Shown here piece after piece: positions 46,550 through 58,041 of a stretch of 64,000 nt of DNA (position 1 is its first letter; each line of letters starts with the position of its first letter). The notes beneath the pieces are model-generated. The model was not told the origin of the DNA and did no database searches. It worked only from the letters and a program-made list of their open reading frames with translations. The stretch is from Callorhinus ursinus (lineage: Eukaryota; Chordata; Mammalia; Carnivora; Otariidae): the NCBI RefSeq assembly GCF_003265705.1, contig NW_020312827.1, forward strand, positions 16,747,948 through 16,811,947, given 5' to 3'. The position numbers and the translations under genes are program-made.

Positions 46550-48060
46550 TCTCTATATCATCTCTCTTGATGAGTTCATAATAATCCATTTATAGACATG
46601 AATGCACCAAAATTGACTTGACCATACAAATATTATTAGATACTGAAAAAAGAAGCAACACTGTAATAAAGATCCTTCTACATATATGTTTGAGTATGCA
46701 CTTTGCTTTTATTACTTCCTTACATCACATTCTTAGGTATGAATTAGTGAATTAGATGTCCTACAGTATTTCTGTAGCAAATGCCTCCAGGAAAACACAA
46801 TCAATATTTACGTTCAAGAGCCAGATATGATTTTTTTCTTTAATTGTCTCAGCACGACTGAATCACATCATTATTTTTAAATCTTGGTAAATATGATAGC
46901 TAAAGGTAATATTTTACTGTGTTAGTAGTTCATATCTTTTCTATTTACTATTATGATTAAACATCTTTCCATGCTTTTCACATTTTTCTAAGCTTTGATA
47001 CTGATCAAATTATATGAAAGTATCTATTCTCAGATGGTTTGTTAGAATTTTCTGAAAAGTTCTCTAGTCTTGGTAATGATAAAAAGTGTGTTTGCTTGTT
47101 GTTATTACATTTTGAATATCTTTTATAGTTACTGGCCTATTCAGGCCAAATCTGTATTTTAAATGTGTTTTTATCCTCTATTTTATAATAGTGAGCAGTT
47201 GTATTTCTTTTTCCATGAATAGCTTTGTCAGTGGTTTATCTTTCAAAAAATTTAATCTTATCTCAATTTGTAAATTCTGTTAATTTTCTAGCAGTACCTA
47301 TTCTCCTTACAGGTGTGTGCATATGAGTGTGTGTGTGTTCGTGTGACTTTATGTGCCTTCCCTTGATTGCATAGGTTATTTATTCTAATTTTTGTCTTTA
47401 AAAATAAAAACATTAAATAATAATTTCCTCTTTATACATCTTGGGATAAATACCACACATTTTTATATGTATTATTGTCATTATAATTACAGTTTTTATT
47501 TCCTAAAATTTTGACAAAAGTTTTAGGTAGGTTTGTTTTAAGTTTATAGTTATTTGGGAATTTTTATTGATTTCTTTGGATAAAGGTGATTTTGTTTCAT
47601 TTTTATTGGATGGTGGTTAGCTGTTATTAATTTAAAGGGATATTTTATTGTAGTCAAATAATATAACCTCTAAAACACATGGTTTGGGCTCTGATATTTT
47701 CCCTGAGTCATATAGATCAAATTTTGAAATATTCCATTATGCTCTTGAAAAGGAACAATAGCCTTTATATGAAGAGAACAGTTTTATAGACAAATATATT
47801 AAATTAATCTATGTAATTAATTACCACCTACATTATCTGAAGACAAATTATATTAATGTTATTGTCAGCTTACATAATTGACTTTAATATATATTGTCAA
47901 TTTCATTTTACTTTTCTAACTATGTTGCCTTGTGGCAATATTCAATATTCTATGTTCATCAAAGTTACTTAGTTAATATTATTGTGAATTGCATCTTTAA
48001 CGAACTAAAAAATATGCCTACTTATTCTGTTTAAATGTTTTTGCTTTAAAACATATTTCA
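46550..48060 (-). mobile_element. Ancient L1, reverse, much decayed
   Basis: Antisense old L1: 'cataataatccatttataga', 'taaagatccttctacatata' and 'tcacattcttaggtatgaat' (3' side), then 'agtttatagttatttgggaa' and 'ccattatgctcttgaaaagg' (endonuclease side). Colinear over 1.5 kb with large diverged stretches. The ends are uncertain. Confidence 0.6.
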
Positions 48061-48084
48061 TGGTATCAATAGCGTGACATTGTA

Positions 48085-48214
48085 TGGAATAGTGATAACA
48101 GCACTAACTCTGGAAATCATGAACAAGTTAGTACAAAACTCTGTACCTCAGTTTCCTTCACTGTAAAATGAGGATAATATTACCTTTCCTATAATTTGTC
48201 TCTGAAGATTTGCA
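48085..48214 (+). mobile_element. MIR SINE, cut by an assembly gap
   Basis: 'tggaatagtgataacagcac', 'tctgtacctcagtttccttc' and 'tgtaaaatgaggataatatt' are classic MIR. It runs into the N block. Confidence 0.85.
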
Positions 48215-48314
48215 NNNNNNNNNNNNNNNNNNNNNNNNNNNNNNNNNNNNNNNNNNNNNNNNNNNNNNNNNNNNNNNNNNNNNNNNNNNNNNNNNNNNNN
48301 NNNNNNNNNNNNNN
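48215..48314. other. Assembly gap (100 N)
   Basis: Exactly 100 N, the usual placeholder for a gap of unknown size. The frames spanning it are artefacts. Confidence 0.98.

Positions 48315-48353
<39 letters not shown>
48315..48353. repeat. (AT)n microsatellite at gap edge
   Basis: About 19 AT units directly after the gap. The repeat probably extends into it and caused it. Confidence 0.95.
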
Positions 48354-48357
<4 letters not shown>

Positions 48358-48419
48358 AAGGGAATGGCACAGCATGGGCATAAACTTGTTTAGGAGATCT
48401 CCTCCTGTGTGTTTGGCAA

Positions 48420-48650
48420 CTAGAAGCTGTGCTATCCACTGGGTTTTGGAGCCAGGAATCATGGGATTCAATCTCTCAGTTCTTATGCTTTACCATCTTT
48501 GGGAAAGTCATATAACCTCTTTGAGACTCAGTGTTCTTACTCGCAAAATAAAAATAACACCCACTATAAAAATCTTTTGTGAGCCTCAAGTGAGGTAATA
48601 TACAGAAAAACTCTTTAGACACTAAAATGGTGTTACACCATTGCTACTTT
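48420..48650 (+). mobile_element. MIR SINE
   Basis: 'ggttttggagccaggaatca', 'ctttgggaaagtcatataac', 'ctttgagactcagtgttctt' and 'caagtgaggtaatatacaga' follow MIR. It is a different copy from the one left of the gap. Confidence 0.85.
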
Positions 48651-49094
48651 ACTATGTCGCTGAAGATTCACAAGCCCTTACAGAATCTCCTGGGATAAGA
48701 TATCTTCAAAATTCGGAATATTTTGGATTTCAGAAAACTGATTCAGTACATATGCCAATGATTAGATTGAGTGAGGTCTGAAGTAGCAACTTATAATCAA
48801 ATGCATTAATATTTCTGCAACAAAGTAGACAAATATTCCTACCAAGTGGCATAAAGACTACATCTAGTTTCATGACTATATTTAGGACAGGTTTCTTTCT
48901 TAACTGAGTTACAGAAACTTTTCATTTCAATAGTTTTTTTTTTTTTTTGTATTTTGACACTGGGGAAGAGAAATTTTTGTCTTGTATTTCCATGATTAAA
49001 ATATTAAATCCAATTTCTTTCTGGGGAATTTCATGCAGATTCCATTTTTAAAGATCATTTATGAAATGCCCAGATGTGTGTGTTATACAAACAT
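48651..49094. other. Unassigned sequence
   Basis: About 440 bases, one 13-T run near 48935, no repeat recognised. Confidence 0.4.
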
Positions 49095-49232
49095 GAAACA
49101 AAAAAAGAAACAAGGTAAATGGAATTTCATCAAAATTTTAAAATGTTTTGTATGAAAGCATCCTATCAGGAGAGTAAAAAGACATAGAATGGGAAAAATA
49201 CTTGCAAATGATTTTATCTGATACAAGTCTAG
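49095..49232 (+). mobile_element. Old L1 ORF2 scrap
   Basis: 'aatttcatcaaaattttaaa', 'aggagagtaaaaagacatag' and 'tgattttatctgatacaagt' match the late ORF2 region. Confidence 0.65.
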
Positions 49233-49238
49233 TGAACA

Positions 49239-49269
<31 letters not shown>

Positions 49270-49278
49270 CTGTGTGCG
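49239..49278. repeat. (TG)n microsatellite
   Basis: About 18 TG units with a TC and a GC interruption at the end. Confidence 0.95.
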
Positions 49279-50189
49279 TACCTTTTACTTCGTCTCTTGA
49301 CTTCATGATAAAGAATTATTTCCATGCAATTACAAGGGACTGAAAAAGGTATTAACTTTGTTCCTATCCTCTGAAAAATAGGTATGTGTACTCTTTACAC
49401 ATTTAGAGAGAAGATAGTGGACAGAACACTCTTCTAAAATTTGGATCCAAGCAAGCTCTCCTATCCTGAAGTTGTCTATTTCACCTACTTCTAGTACCTG
49501 GCTTTCTAATATTTCTAGCTTTTCAACTTAATTTTTAAATCTAATTTCTTAGTTATCTGCTATCAAGAAATCTTTTTTTTTCATTATCTTAGCTCTCAAC
49601 TATTTCCCTCTATTCATTGGATCTATAACTTTAGAATGCATGCAAAACTCTCAGTTTCACTCTGTTTCTTGCCCATTAGTTTATGTCATTTATAAAGCTC
49701 CCTTTATTTTAGTAACATTTGGCCCAGTGTGCAGGGAAAATTTGGTGTAGATAAGCAGGACAGACCAGTATCCAAGGTGTAATGAGACAAAATGTACCAC
49801 GGTCTTGCTGCTATTGGTGTCTAGATCAAGAGTCACAGCTCATGTTGATATGATGACAGGAGTGTGAATTTTCTACCTTTTCTGAGGTGGCACCTGTCTC
49901 ACAAAAACCCAGGTTGAAGCCAGGTCCTGACCTGGGTCAATTTTCCTTTTTTCCCTAGTTCCAATTATATTACCAGCAAAAACTTTTCATAGTTCTGGCT
50001 ATAGTTTTTCTATATATTAGTTCAAAATAGTTGATATTTTCATCTTATTTCTTTGTCCCATGTAGAAGCCATGTTTTAGAATTTAGGCTAGACCTGCATT
50101 AGTCTAAACACATTTTGAATGGGAAAATATTAGGTTTTGAGTGGATTTTATCTTAAGTTGTTTATTTAAATTTGAATAACATAAAATTT
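49279..50189. other. Unassigned non-coding stretch
   Basis: About 900 bases, no repeat I can name with confidence and no credible frame. Confidence 0.45.
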
Positions 50190-50400
50190 TACAAGAATCA
50201 TAATGGTTAAGAGAATGTGCCCCAAATTTTAAAGACTTGGATTGATTTTCAATTTTATTGATTAATTTACAGGTTAATTTATGTGACTTTGAGCAAGTTA
50301 CCTTAAGATTTGTTATTATTCTTGTCATCAGCAATAATGTCACTTTATTGACAATTATTTTTAAGAGGTTATTATCCATCATCAGAGAGATAAAGAAGCA
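50190..50400 (+). mobile_element. MIR SINE
   Basis: 'cataatggttaagagaatgt', 'tgtgactttgagcaagttac' and 'aagaggttattatccatcat' fit MIR. Overlapping frames of 67 and 92 codons are chance. Confidence 0.6.
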
Positions 50401-51006
50401 ATTTGATGAGGCTATGCTAAGGCAAGTCCTTCTGAAAATCTTGACACCATCAATGTGTTAAATTTTAAAGAAATTATTACTTTTTAGATAAATATAGCAT
50501 ATGATTATTAAGTGACTATAGAGTACCTATATTGATTTGGTTTCATTTTACTTTCTGGGACCCAGAACCTTGTATCACCTTGATTGCATTTTCTACTGAA
50601 GAGTTGGGGAAAATAAACAGAGGGTGAGAAATGAGAGTGACTCAAGAAGAATCTGCTTTCTGAGAATCAGTCCTTGTTGCATATAAAGTAGAGGACCACA
50701 TGCTACCATACCCAAACAAATTTTATAGATCTTATCTTGAGAGAACATTCTTGAACCATAGTCTGGGAAATTGTTTGTTCATTTTTTTTATTATTATTAC
50801 TGAAACCGCATGAAAGGATAAAAAATGTTGCCCAAAAGTTGTGTGTTAACTGGTCAAATCAGTTAAGACAGGCTAACGGCAATATTTCTATATCATCTCA
50901 TGCCTTAGGATTCAAAAACTCCAATAGAAATAAGGCATGAGAGCTTTTGCTAATATTCAGAACAATCTCAATTCAAAATTACAATTTCTTTCCTAACACA
51001 CCTCCA
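50401..51006. other. Unassigned sequence
   Basis: About 600 bases between a MIR and the L1 complex. No clear target-site duplication of the L1 was found here. Confidence 0.45.
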
Positions 51007-51270
51007 ATTTATTTATTTTTATTTTATTATGTTGTGTTAATCACCATACATTACATCATTAGCATTTGATGTAGTGTTCCATGATTCATTGTTTGTGCAT
51101 AACACCCAGTTCTCCATGCAGAATGTGCCCTCTTTATTACCCATCACCAGGCAAACCCATCCCCTCAGCCCCCCTCCCCTCTAGAACCCTCAGTTGGTTT
51201 CTCAGAGTCCATAGTCTTTCATCGTTCGTCTCCCCCTCCGATTTCCCCCCCCTTCACTTCCCGTTCCTAC
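51007..51270 (-). mobile_element. Separate L1 3' end downstream of the full-length L1
   Basis: The reverse strand reads a carnivore L1 3'UTR of the same type as 3605-4236: the G-rich block at about 51165-51182 and 'tggtgattaacacaacataa' close to an A-rich tail at 51007-51030. It is truncated at 51270, exactly at the poly(T) of the neighbouring full-length L1, and has the same orientation. Confidence 0.9.
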
Positions 51271-51479
51271 TTTTTTTTTTTTTTTTTTTTAACATAAAAT
51301 GTACTATTTGTTTCAGAGGTACAGGTCTGTGATTCAATAGTCTTACACAATTCACAGCACTCACCATAGCACATACCCTCCCCAATGTCTATCACCCAGC
51401 CACCCCATCCCTCCCACCCCACCCCCACTCCAGCAACCCTCAGTTTGTTCCCGGAGATTAAGAATTCCTCATATCAGTG

Positions 51480-54400
51480 AGATCATATGATACATGTCTT
51501 TCTCTGAGTGACTTATTTCGCTCAGCATAATACCCTCCAGTTCCATCCACGTCATTGTAAATGGCAAGATTCATTCCTTTAGATGGCTGCATAATATTCC
51601 ATTATATACATATACTACCTCTTCTTTATCCACTCATCTGTCGATGGACATCTTAGCCCTTTCCATACTTTGGCTATTGTGGACATTGCTGCTATAAACA
51701 TCGGGGTGCATGTACCCTTTGGATCACTACATTTGTATCTTTGGGGTAAATACCCAGTAGTGTAATGGTTGGGTTGTAGGGCAGCTCTATTTTAACTTTT
51801 TGAGGAACCTCCATACTGTTTTCCAGAGGGGTTGTACCAGCTTGCTTTCCCACCAACAGTGTAGGAGGGTTCCCCTTTCTCTGCATCCCCGCCAACATCT
51901 GTATTCTCCTACTTGTTAATTTTAGCCATTCTGACTGGGGTGAGGTGGTATCTCATTGAGGTTTTGATTTGGATTTCCCTGATGCCGAGTGATGTTGAGC
52001 AATTTTTCATGTGTCTATTGGCCATTTGGATGTCTTCTTTGGAAAAATGTCTGTTCATGTCTTTTGCCCATTTCTTGATTGGGTCATTTGTTCTTTGGGT
52101 GTTGAGTTTGATAAGTTCTTTATAGATTTTGGATACTAGCCCTTTATCTGATGTGTCATTTGCAAATATCTTCTCCATTCTGTGGGTTGTCTTTTGGTTT
52201 TGTTGACTGTTTCTTTTGCTGTACAAAAGCTTTTTATCTTGATGAAGTCCCAATAGTTCATTTTTGCCCTTGCTTCCCTTGCCTTGGGTGATGTTTCTAG
52301 GGAGAAGTTGTTGCGGTTGAGGTCGAAGAGGTTGCTGCCTGTGCTCTCCTTTAAGATGTTGATGGACTCCTGTCTCACATTTAGGTCTTTCAACCATTTT
52401 GAATCTATTTTTGTGTGTGGTGTAAGGAAATGTTCCAGTTTCATTCTTTGCATGTGGCTGTCCACTTTTTCCAACACCATTGTTGAAGAGACTGTCTTTT
52501 TTCCATTGGACATTCTTGCCTGCTTTGTCGAAGATTAGTTGACCATAGAGTTGAGGGTCCATTTCTGGGCTCTCGATTCTGTTCCATTGATCTATGTGTC
52601 TGTTTTTGTGCCAGTACCATACTGTCTTGATGATGACAGCTTTGTAATAGAGCTGGAAGTCCAGAATTGTGATGCCACCAGCTTTGCTTTTCTTTTTCAA
52701 CATTCCTCTGGCTATTCGGGGTCTTTTCTGGTTCCATACAAATTTTAGGATTATTTGTTCCATTTCTTTGAAAAAGTTCATGGTATTTTGATAGGGATTG
52801 CATTGAATGTGTAGATTGCTCTAGGTAGCATTGACATCTTCACAATATTTGTTCTTCCAATCCATGAGCATGGAACCTTTTTCCATTTCTTTGTCTCTTC
52901 CTCAATTTCTTTCATGAGCATTTTATAGTTTTCTGAGTACAGATTCTTTGCCTCTTTGGTTAAATTTATTCCTAGGTATCTTATGGTTTGGGGTGCAATT
53001 GTAAATGGGATCGATTCCTTAATTTCTCTTTCTTCTGTCTTGTTGTTGTTGTATAGGAATGTCACTGATTTCTGTGCATTGATTTTCTATCCTGCCACTT
53101 TACTGAATTCCTGTATGAGTTCTAGCAGTGTTGGGGTGGAGTCTTTTGGGTTTTCCACATAAAGTATCATATCATTAGCAGAGTTAGAGTTTGACTTCTT
53201 TGCTAATTCAGATGCCTTTTATTTCTTTTTGTTGTCTGATTGCTGTATCTAGGACTTCTAACACTATGTTGAATAGCAGTGGTGATAGTGGACATCCCTG
53301 GTGTGTTCCTGACCTTAGGGGGAAAGTTCTTAGTGTTTCCCCATTGAGAATGATATTTGCTGGGGGTTTTTCATAGATGGCTTTTATGATATTGAGGTGT
53401 GTAGCCTCTATCCCTATACTCTGAAGAGTTTTGATCAAGAAAGAATGCTGTACTTTGTCAAATGTTTTGTCTGCATCTATTGAGAGGATCATATGGTTCT
53501 TGTTCTTTCTTTTATTAATGTATTGTATCACATTGATTTGCAGATGTTGAACCAACCTTGCAGCCCAGGGATAAATGCCACTTGGTCGTAGTGAATAATC
53601 CTTTCAATGTACTGTTGGGTCCTATTGGCTAGTATTTTGGTGAGAATTTTTGCATCCATGTTCATCAGGGATATTGGTCTGTAATTTTCCTTTTTGATGG
53701 GGTCTTTGTCTGGTTTTGGGATCAAGGTAATGCTGGCCTTATAAAACGGGTTTGGAAGTTTTCCTTCCATTTCTATTTTTTGTAAGAGTTTCCAAATAAT
53801 AGGTATTAATTCTTCTTTAAATATTTGGTAGAATTCCCCTGGGAAGCCATCTGGCCCTGGGCTTTTGTTTTTTGGGAGAGTTTTGATTACTTCTTCAATT
53901 TCCTTAGTGGTTATAGGTCTGTACAGGTTTTCTATTTCTTCCTGGTTCAGTTTTGGTAGTTGATACATCTCTAGGAATGCATCCATTTCTTCCAGGTTAT
54001 CTAATTTGCTGGCAGAGAGTTACTCATAATATGTTCTTATAATTGGTTTGTATTTCTCTGGTGTTGGTTGTGATCTCTCCTCTTTCATTCATGATTTTGT
54101 TGATTTGGGTCATTTCTCTTTTCTTTTTGATTAGTCTGACCAGGGGTTTATCAATCTTGTTCATTCTCTCAAAGAACCAGCTCCTAGTTTCGTTGATCTG
54201 TTCTACTGTTCTTTTGGTTTCTATTTCATTGATTTCTGCTCTGATCTTTATTATTTCTCTTCTCTTGCTGGGTTTAGGCTTTATTTGCTGTTCTTTCTTC
54301 AGCTCCTTTAGGTGTAGGTTTAGGTTGTGTATTTGAGACCGTTTTTGTTGCTTGAGAAAGGCTTGTATTGATATATATTTTCCTCTTAGGACTGCCTTTG

Positions 54401-55303
54401 CTGTATCCCAAAGATTTTGAACAGTTGTGTTTTCATTTTCATTGGTATCCATGAATTCTTTTAATTCTTCTTTAATTTTCTGGTTGACCCATTCATTCTT
54501 TAGTAGGATGCTCTTTAGCCCCCATGTATTTGAGTTCTTTCTGACTTTCCTCCTGTGATTGAGTTCTAGTTTCACAGCATTGTGGTCTGAAAATATGCAG
54601 GGAATGATCCCAATCTTTTGCTACCAGTTGAGACCTGATTTGTGACCTAGGGTGTGATCTATTCTGGAGAATGTTCCATGGGCACCAGAGAAGCATGTGT
54701 ATTCGTGTATTCTGTTGCTTTGGGATGGAATGTTCTGAATAGTTTTGTGAAGTCCATTTGGTCCATTGTGTCATTTAAAGTCTTTATTTCCTTGTTGATC
54801 TTTTGCTTAGATGATCTTTCCATTTCAGTCAGGGGCGTGTTAAAGTCCCCTACTATTATTGTATTGTTGTCAATGTGTTTCTTTGCTTTTGTTATTAATT
54901 GGCTTATATAATTGGCTGCTCCTGTGTTAGGGGCATAGGTATTTACAATTCTTAGATCTTTCTGTTGAATAGACCCTTTAAGTATGAGATAGTGTCCTTC
55001 CTCATCTCTTATTAAGGTCTTTGGTTGAAAATCTAATTTGTCTGATATAAGGATTGCCTCCTTACCTTTCTTATGGTGTCCATTAGCATGGTAAATGGTT
55101 TTCCACCCCTTCACTTTCAATCTGTAGGTGTCTTTCAGTCTAAAACGAGTCTCTCGAAGACAGCATATCAATGGGTCTTGTTTTTTTTTTTTTTTTTGTT
55201 TTGTTTTGTTTTTTACCCAATCTGATACCCTGTGTCTTTTGATTGGGGCATTTAGCCCATTTACATTCAGGGTAACTATTGAAAGATATGAATTTAGTGC
55301 CAT
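51480..55303 (-). pseudogene. L1 ORF2 pseudogene (endonuclease / reverse transcriptase)
   Basis: Starts with M-A-L-N-S at 55303. The endonuclease (55303-54659) keeps 'LNVNGLNAPIKRHRV' and the catalytic 'GDFNTPL' block, but CLRETRF stands where CLQETH is usual, and a K/Q-rich insertion (KQKKKKKQ) comes from a T run. Linker and RT follow in shifted frames (54575-54024, 53986-53528, 53555-53208). RT block '[13 protein letters not shown]' is intact. At the FADD site (about 53180) the frame is broken and the first aspartate reads as asparagine. The C-terminal part occupies 53065-51909 and continues to about 51480. At least six frame breaks make it non-functional. Confidence 0.93.
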
Positions 55304-55384
55304 TGTATTGCCTGTAAGGTGACTGTTACTGTATATTGTCTGTGTTCCTTTCTGATCTATGTTACTTTTAGGCTCTCTCTTTGC

Positions 55385-56277
55385 TTAGAGGACCCCTTTC
55401 AATATTTCTTGTAGGGCTGGTTTTGTGTTTGCAAAATCCTTTAGTTTTTGTTTGTCCTGGAAGCTTTTTATCTCTCCTTCTATTTTCAATGACAGCCTAG
55501 CTGGATATAATATTCTTGGCTGCATATTTTTCTCATTTAGTGCTCTGAATATATGATGCCAGTCCTTTCTGGCCTGCCAGGTCTCTGTGGTTAGGTCTGT
55601 TGTCAATCTAATGATTCTACCATTTTAGGTTACAGATCTCTTGTCCTGAGCTGCTTTCAGGACTTTCTCTTTGTCTCTGAGACTTGTAAGTTTTACTATT
55701 AGATATCGGGGTGTTGACCTATTTTTATTGATTTTGAGAGGGGTTCTCTGTTTCTTCTGGATTTTGATGCCTGTTTCCTTCCCCAAATTAGGGAAGTTTT
55801 CTGCTATCATTTCCTCCAATATACCTTCTGTCCCTCTCTTTCTTCTTCTTCTGGGATCCCAATTATTATCATATTGTTTTGTCTTATGGTATCACTTATC
55901 TATCGAATTCTGCCCTCATGTTCCAGTAGTTGTTTATCTCTCTTTTCCTCAGCTTCTTTATTTTCCATCATTTGTTCTTCTATATCACTAATTCTCTCTT
56001 CTGCCTCATTTATCCTAGCAGTTAGAGCCTCCATTTTTTATTGCACCTCCTTAATAGCCTTTTTGATTTCAACTTGGTTAGATTTTAGTTCTTTTATATC
56101 TCCAGAGAGGGTTTCTCTAATATCTTCCATGCTTTTTTCAAGCCCAGTTAGTATCTTTAAAATCGTCATTCTGAACTCTAGTTCTGACATCTTACTCATG
56201 TCCGTATTGATTAGGTCCCTAGCAGTCGGTACTGCCTCTTGTTCTTTTTTTTTGAGGTGAGTTTTCCTTCTTGTCAT
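55385..56277 (-). pseudogene. L1 ORF1 pseudogene (RNA-binding chaperone)
   Basis: About 298 codons in L1 ORF1 layout. The N-terminal part with a coiled-coil start (56277-56038: heptad-like 'LKILTGLEKSMEDIRETL') ends in a stop. A degraded coiled coil follows, then the RRM (55819-55625, 'STPRYLIVKLTSLRDKEKV') and the C-terminal domain (55606-55385, 'YPARLSLKIEGEIKSFQDK'). The family forms trimers that coat L1 RNA. Stops and frameshifts separate the pieces here. Confidence 0.9.
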
Positions 56278-56486
56278 TTTGTCCAGAGAAGAATAGATGA
56301 ATGGGAGAATAAAATGCTAACAGGGTAATAATGACCCCAGAAAAATATACACTAAATAAATCAGAGGAGACCTGAAACCAGGGGAAAAGAAAAGGAAAGA
56401 AAGAAAGAAGAAGGGAAAAAAGAAAAAGATAAAGATAAAAAAAAAGAATATGATAAAATATGATCAGTGTTGTGCATAGATTAGTG

Positions 56487-56946
56487 CCACACACTAGATT
56501 TTGGGTGTATTTTGGTCTGTTAGAAGAAAGTGCCTCCCAAAATTTTAAAGAAAGAAAAACTTATATATGTACAAAAATAAGGGTTAATATGATGAAGGGA
56601 TGTAATATGACTGTAAAGATGAAAATTATAAAATATTTTATAAAAGGAATTGATAAGAAGTTGGTTGAAAAAAGAAAGAAGAGAAATTAATAAAAAAAAA
56701 AGGGGGGGTGAGAATGTGATCAGGCAGGAGACTAGAACAAAGCCATATACTCGAGATTTGGGGTATATTTTGGTCTGTTAGAAGAAATTGTATCCCAAAA
56801 TTTTAAAGAGAGAACAACTTATATATATACCAAAAATAAGGTTAACTACTATGAAGTGATACAATATGACTCTAAAAATGAAAAATAAAAAAGATTTTTA
56901 AACAAGGGATTGATAAGATATTCGTTGAAAGAGGGAAAAAATTTTC
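56487..56946. repeat. Tandem duplication in L1 5'UTR
   Basis: Two units share 'gtattttggtctgttagaag', 'cccaaaattttaaagaaaga'-like sequence, 'acttatatat', 'tacaatatgact'-like and 'ttgataaga' blocks. Unit 1 is 56487-56745 and unit 2 begins about 56746. They have diverged by substitutions and small indels, so the duplication is as old as the element or its source. Confidence 0.85.
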
Positions 56947-58030
56947 AAAAAGAAAATTAAAAAAATTAACTTTGAAAGACTAAAGAATCAGGGGGAAAAA
57001 AGCCATGAATTCTATGTGCCTTATTCCCCTAGCGCTGGAGTTCTCCCGTTCTCATCGATCTGCAAACTTGGTCTTGGCTGACTGTTCGTGCTGATCTTCT
57101 GGGGGAGGGGCCTGTTGCCGTGGTTCCCAAACGTCTTTGCCATAGATGCAATTGCCCTGTCCTTGCTGGTCCAGGCTAAGTAATCTGCTCGGGTTTGCTC
57201 TGGGGAGCTTTTGTTCCCTGCAAGCTTTTTGTACAGCTTTTGAGTATGAGAGTGAAAATGGCAGCCTTCCAGTCTCCCCCGGAGGAGTCAAGAACTTGGG
57301 GGCCCCACTCCTCAGTGAACCCCCAGAGAAAAACAGTCAGTCACTCTCATCTCTGGCTGCACTCCATGCTCCCCTGGCCTGTGACCGAGCATTTCTATCT
57401 CTGGCACCTGACCCCGTGTGGAGTCTCCAAATCCAGCAGATTCCTGTGGTGCACTTCCATGCTGCTCCCCCCGGGGGAGGAAGGGGAGTCTCCCCAGATC
57501 TGCTGCTTGTTGGGTCCTTGCTGGAAGAGGAGTGGCCCGACTGCGCCGTGGATCATGGTTTATGACAACCCTGAGCTGAGAGACCACTCCTTGGCTCCCT
57601 CTCTGCAGCCGGCTTCCCTGCTCCGATACCTGGGAGCTCTGCCACACTCAGGCACCCCCGGTCTTTCTGTGATCCCGGGGTTCCTGAGACCACACTGTCC
57701 CAGCGAGTGTTCCACCCCCTGCTTAGCCACGGGAGCAACCTCCCTCAGCAAAGCCAACTTCTAAAAGTTCCAATTTTGTGCTCTGCTGCTCTATCACTTG
57801 CCGGTAGTGGCTGACGGAGGCCCCTTTCCCCCACGGTCTATCTTCCCGAATATTGCCTTGGATTCACTTCTCCAAACGTCCTACCTTCCAGAAAGTGGCA
57901 GCTTTTCTGTTCAGAGAGTTGCTGCTATTCTTTTCTTCAATCTCCTGTTGAGTTCATAGGTGTTCAGAATTGTTTGATCCCTATCTAGCTGAATTCCTGG
58001 GACCAGATGAAATTTAGGTCTCCTACTCCT

Positions 58031-58040
58031 CCGCCATCTT
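58031..58040 (-). promoter_or_regulatory. YY1-type site at L1 5' end
   Basis: 'ccgccatctt' is the reverse complement of 'aagatggcgg', the YY1 core that sits at the start of many mammalian L1 5'UTRs and positions transcription initiation. Function here is inferred. Confidence 0.6.
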
Positions 58041-58041
58041 T

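Larger units (their letters stand above)
51271..58041 (-). mobile_element. Near full-length carnivore L1, inactive
   Basis: A complete L1 on the reverse strand: 5' end with 'aagatggcggaggagtagga' at about 58040, a 1.76-kb 5'UTR, ORF1, an 81-base spacer, ORF2, a 3'UTR ending 'acctctgaaacaaatagtac' and a 20-A tail (51271-51290). Both ORFs are broken by stops and frameshifts, so it cannot move by itself. Divergence is moderate. No convincing target-site duplication is visible. Confidence 0.95.
56278..58041 (-). promoter_or_regulatory. L1 5'UTR with internal promoter
   Basis: The 5' kilobase (57020-58041) is GC- and CpG-richer than anything else in the window, as expected of an L1 internal Pol II promoter. 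The frames of 60-189 codons in both strands here (for example 57195-57764) are by-products of that composition. The part next to ORF1 is A-rich and holds a tandem duplication. Confidence 0.8.

Noticed and set aside
48148..48471. Frames spanning the N block
   Set aside because: Artefact of translating N and (AT)n.
50941..51006. Target-site duplication of the full-length L1 ('acaatttcttt' against 'gcaagttcttt' at about 58045)
   Set aside because: Only about 9 of 11 bases match and the left copy is not adjacent to the L1 tail, so it is not convincing.
57146..57764. Frames of 139 and 189 codons
   Set aside because: They lie antisense to the GC-rich L1 5'UTR and arise from its low stop-codon density.
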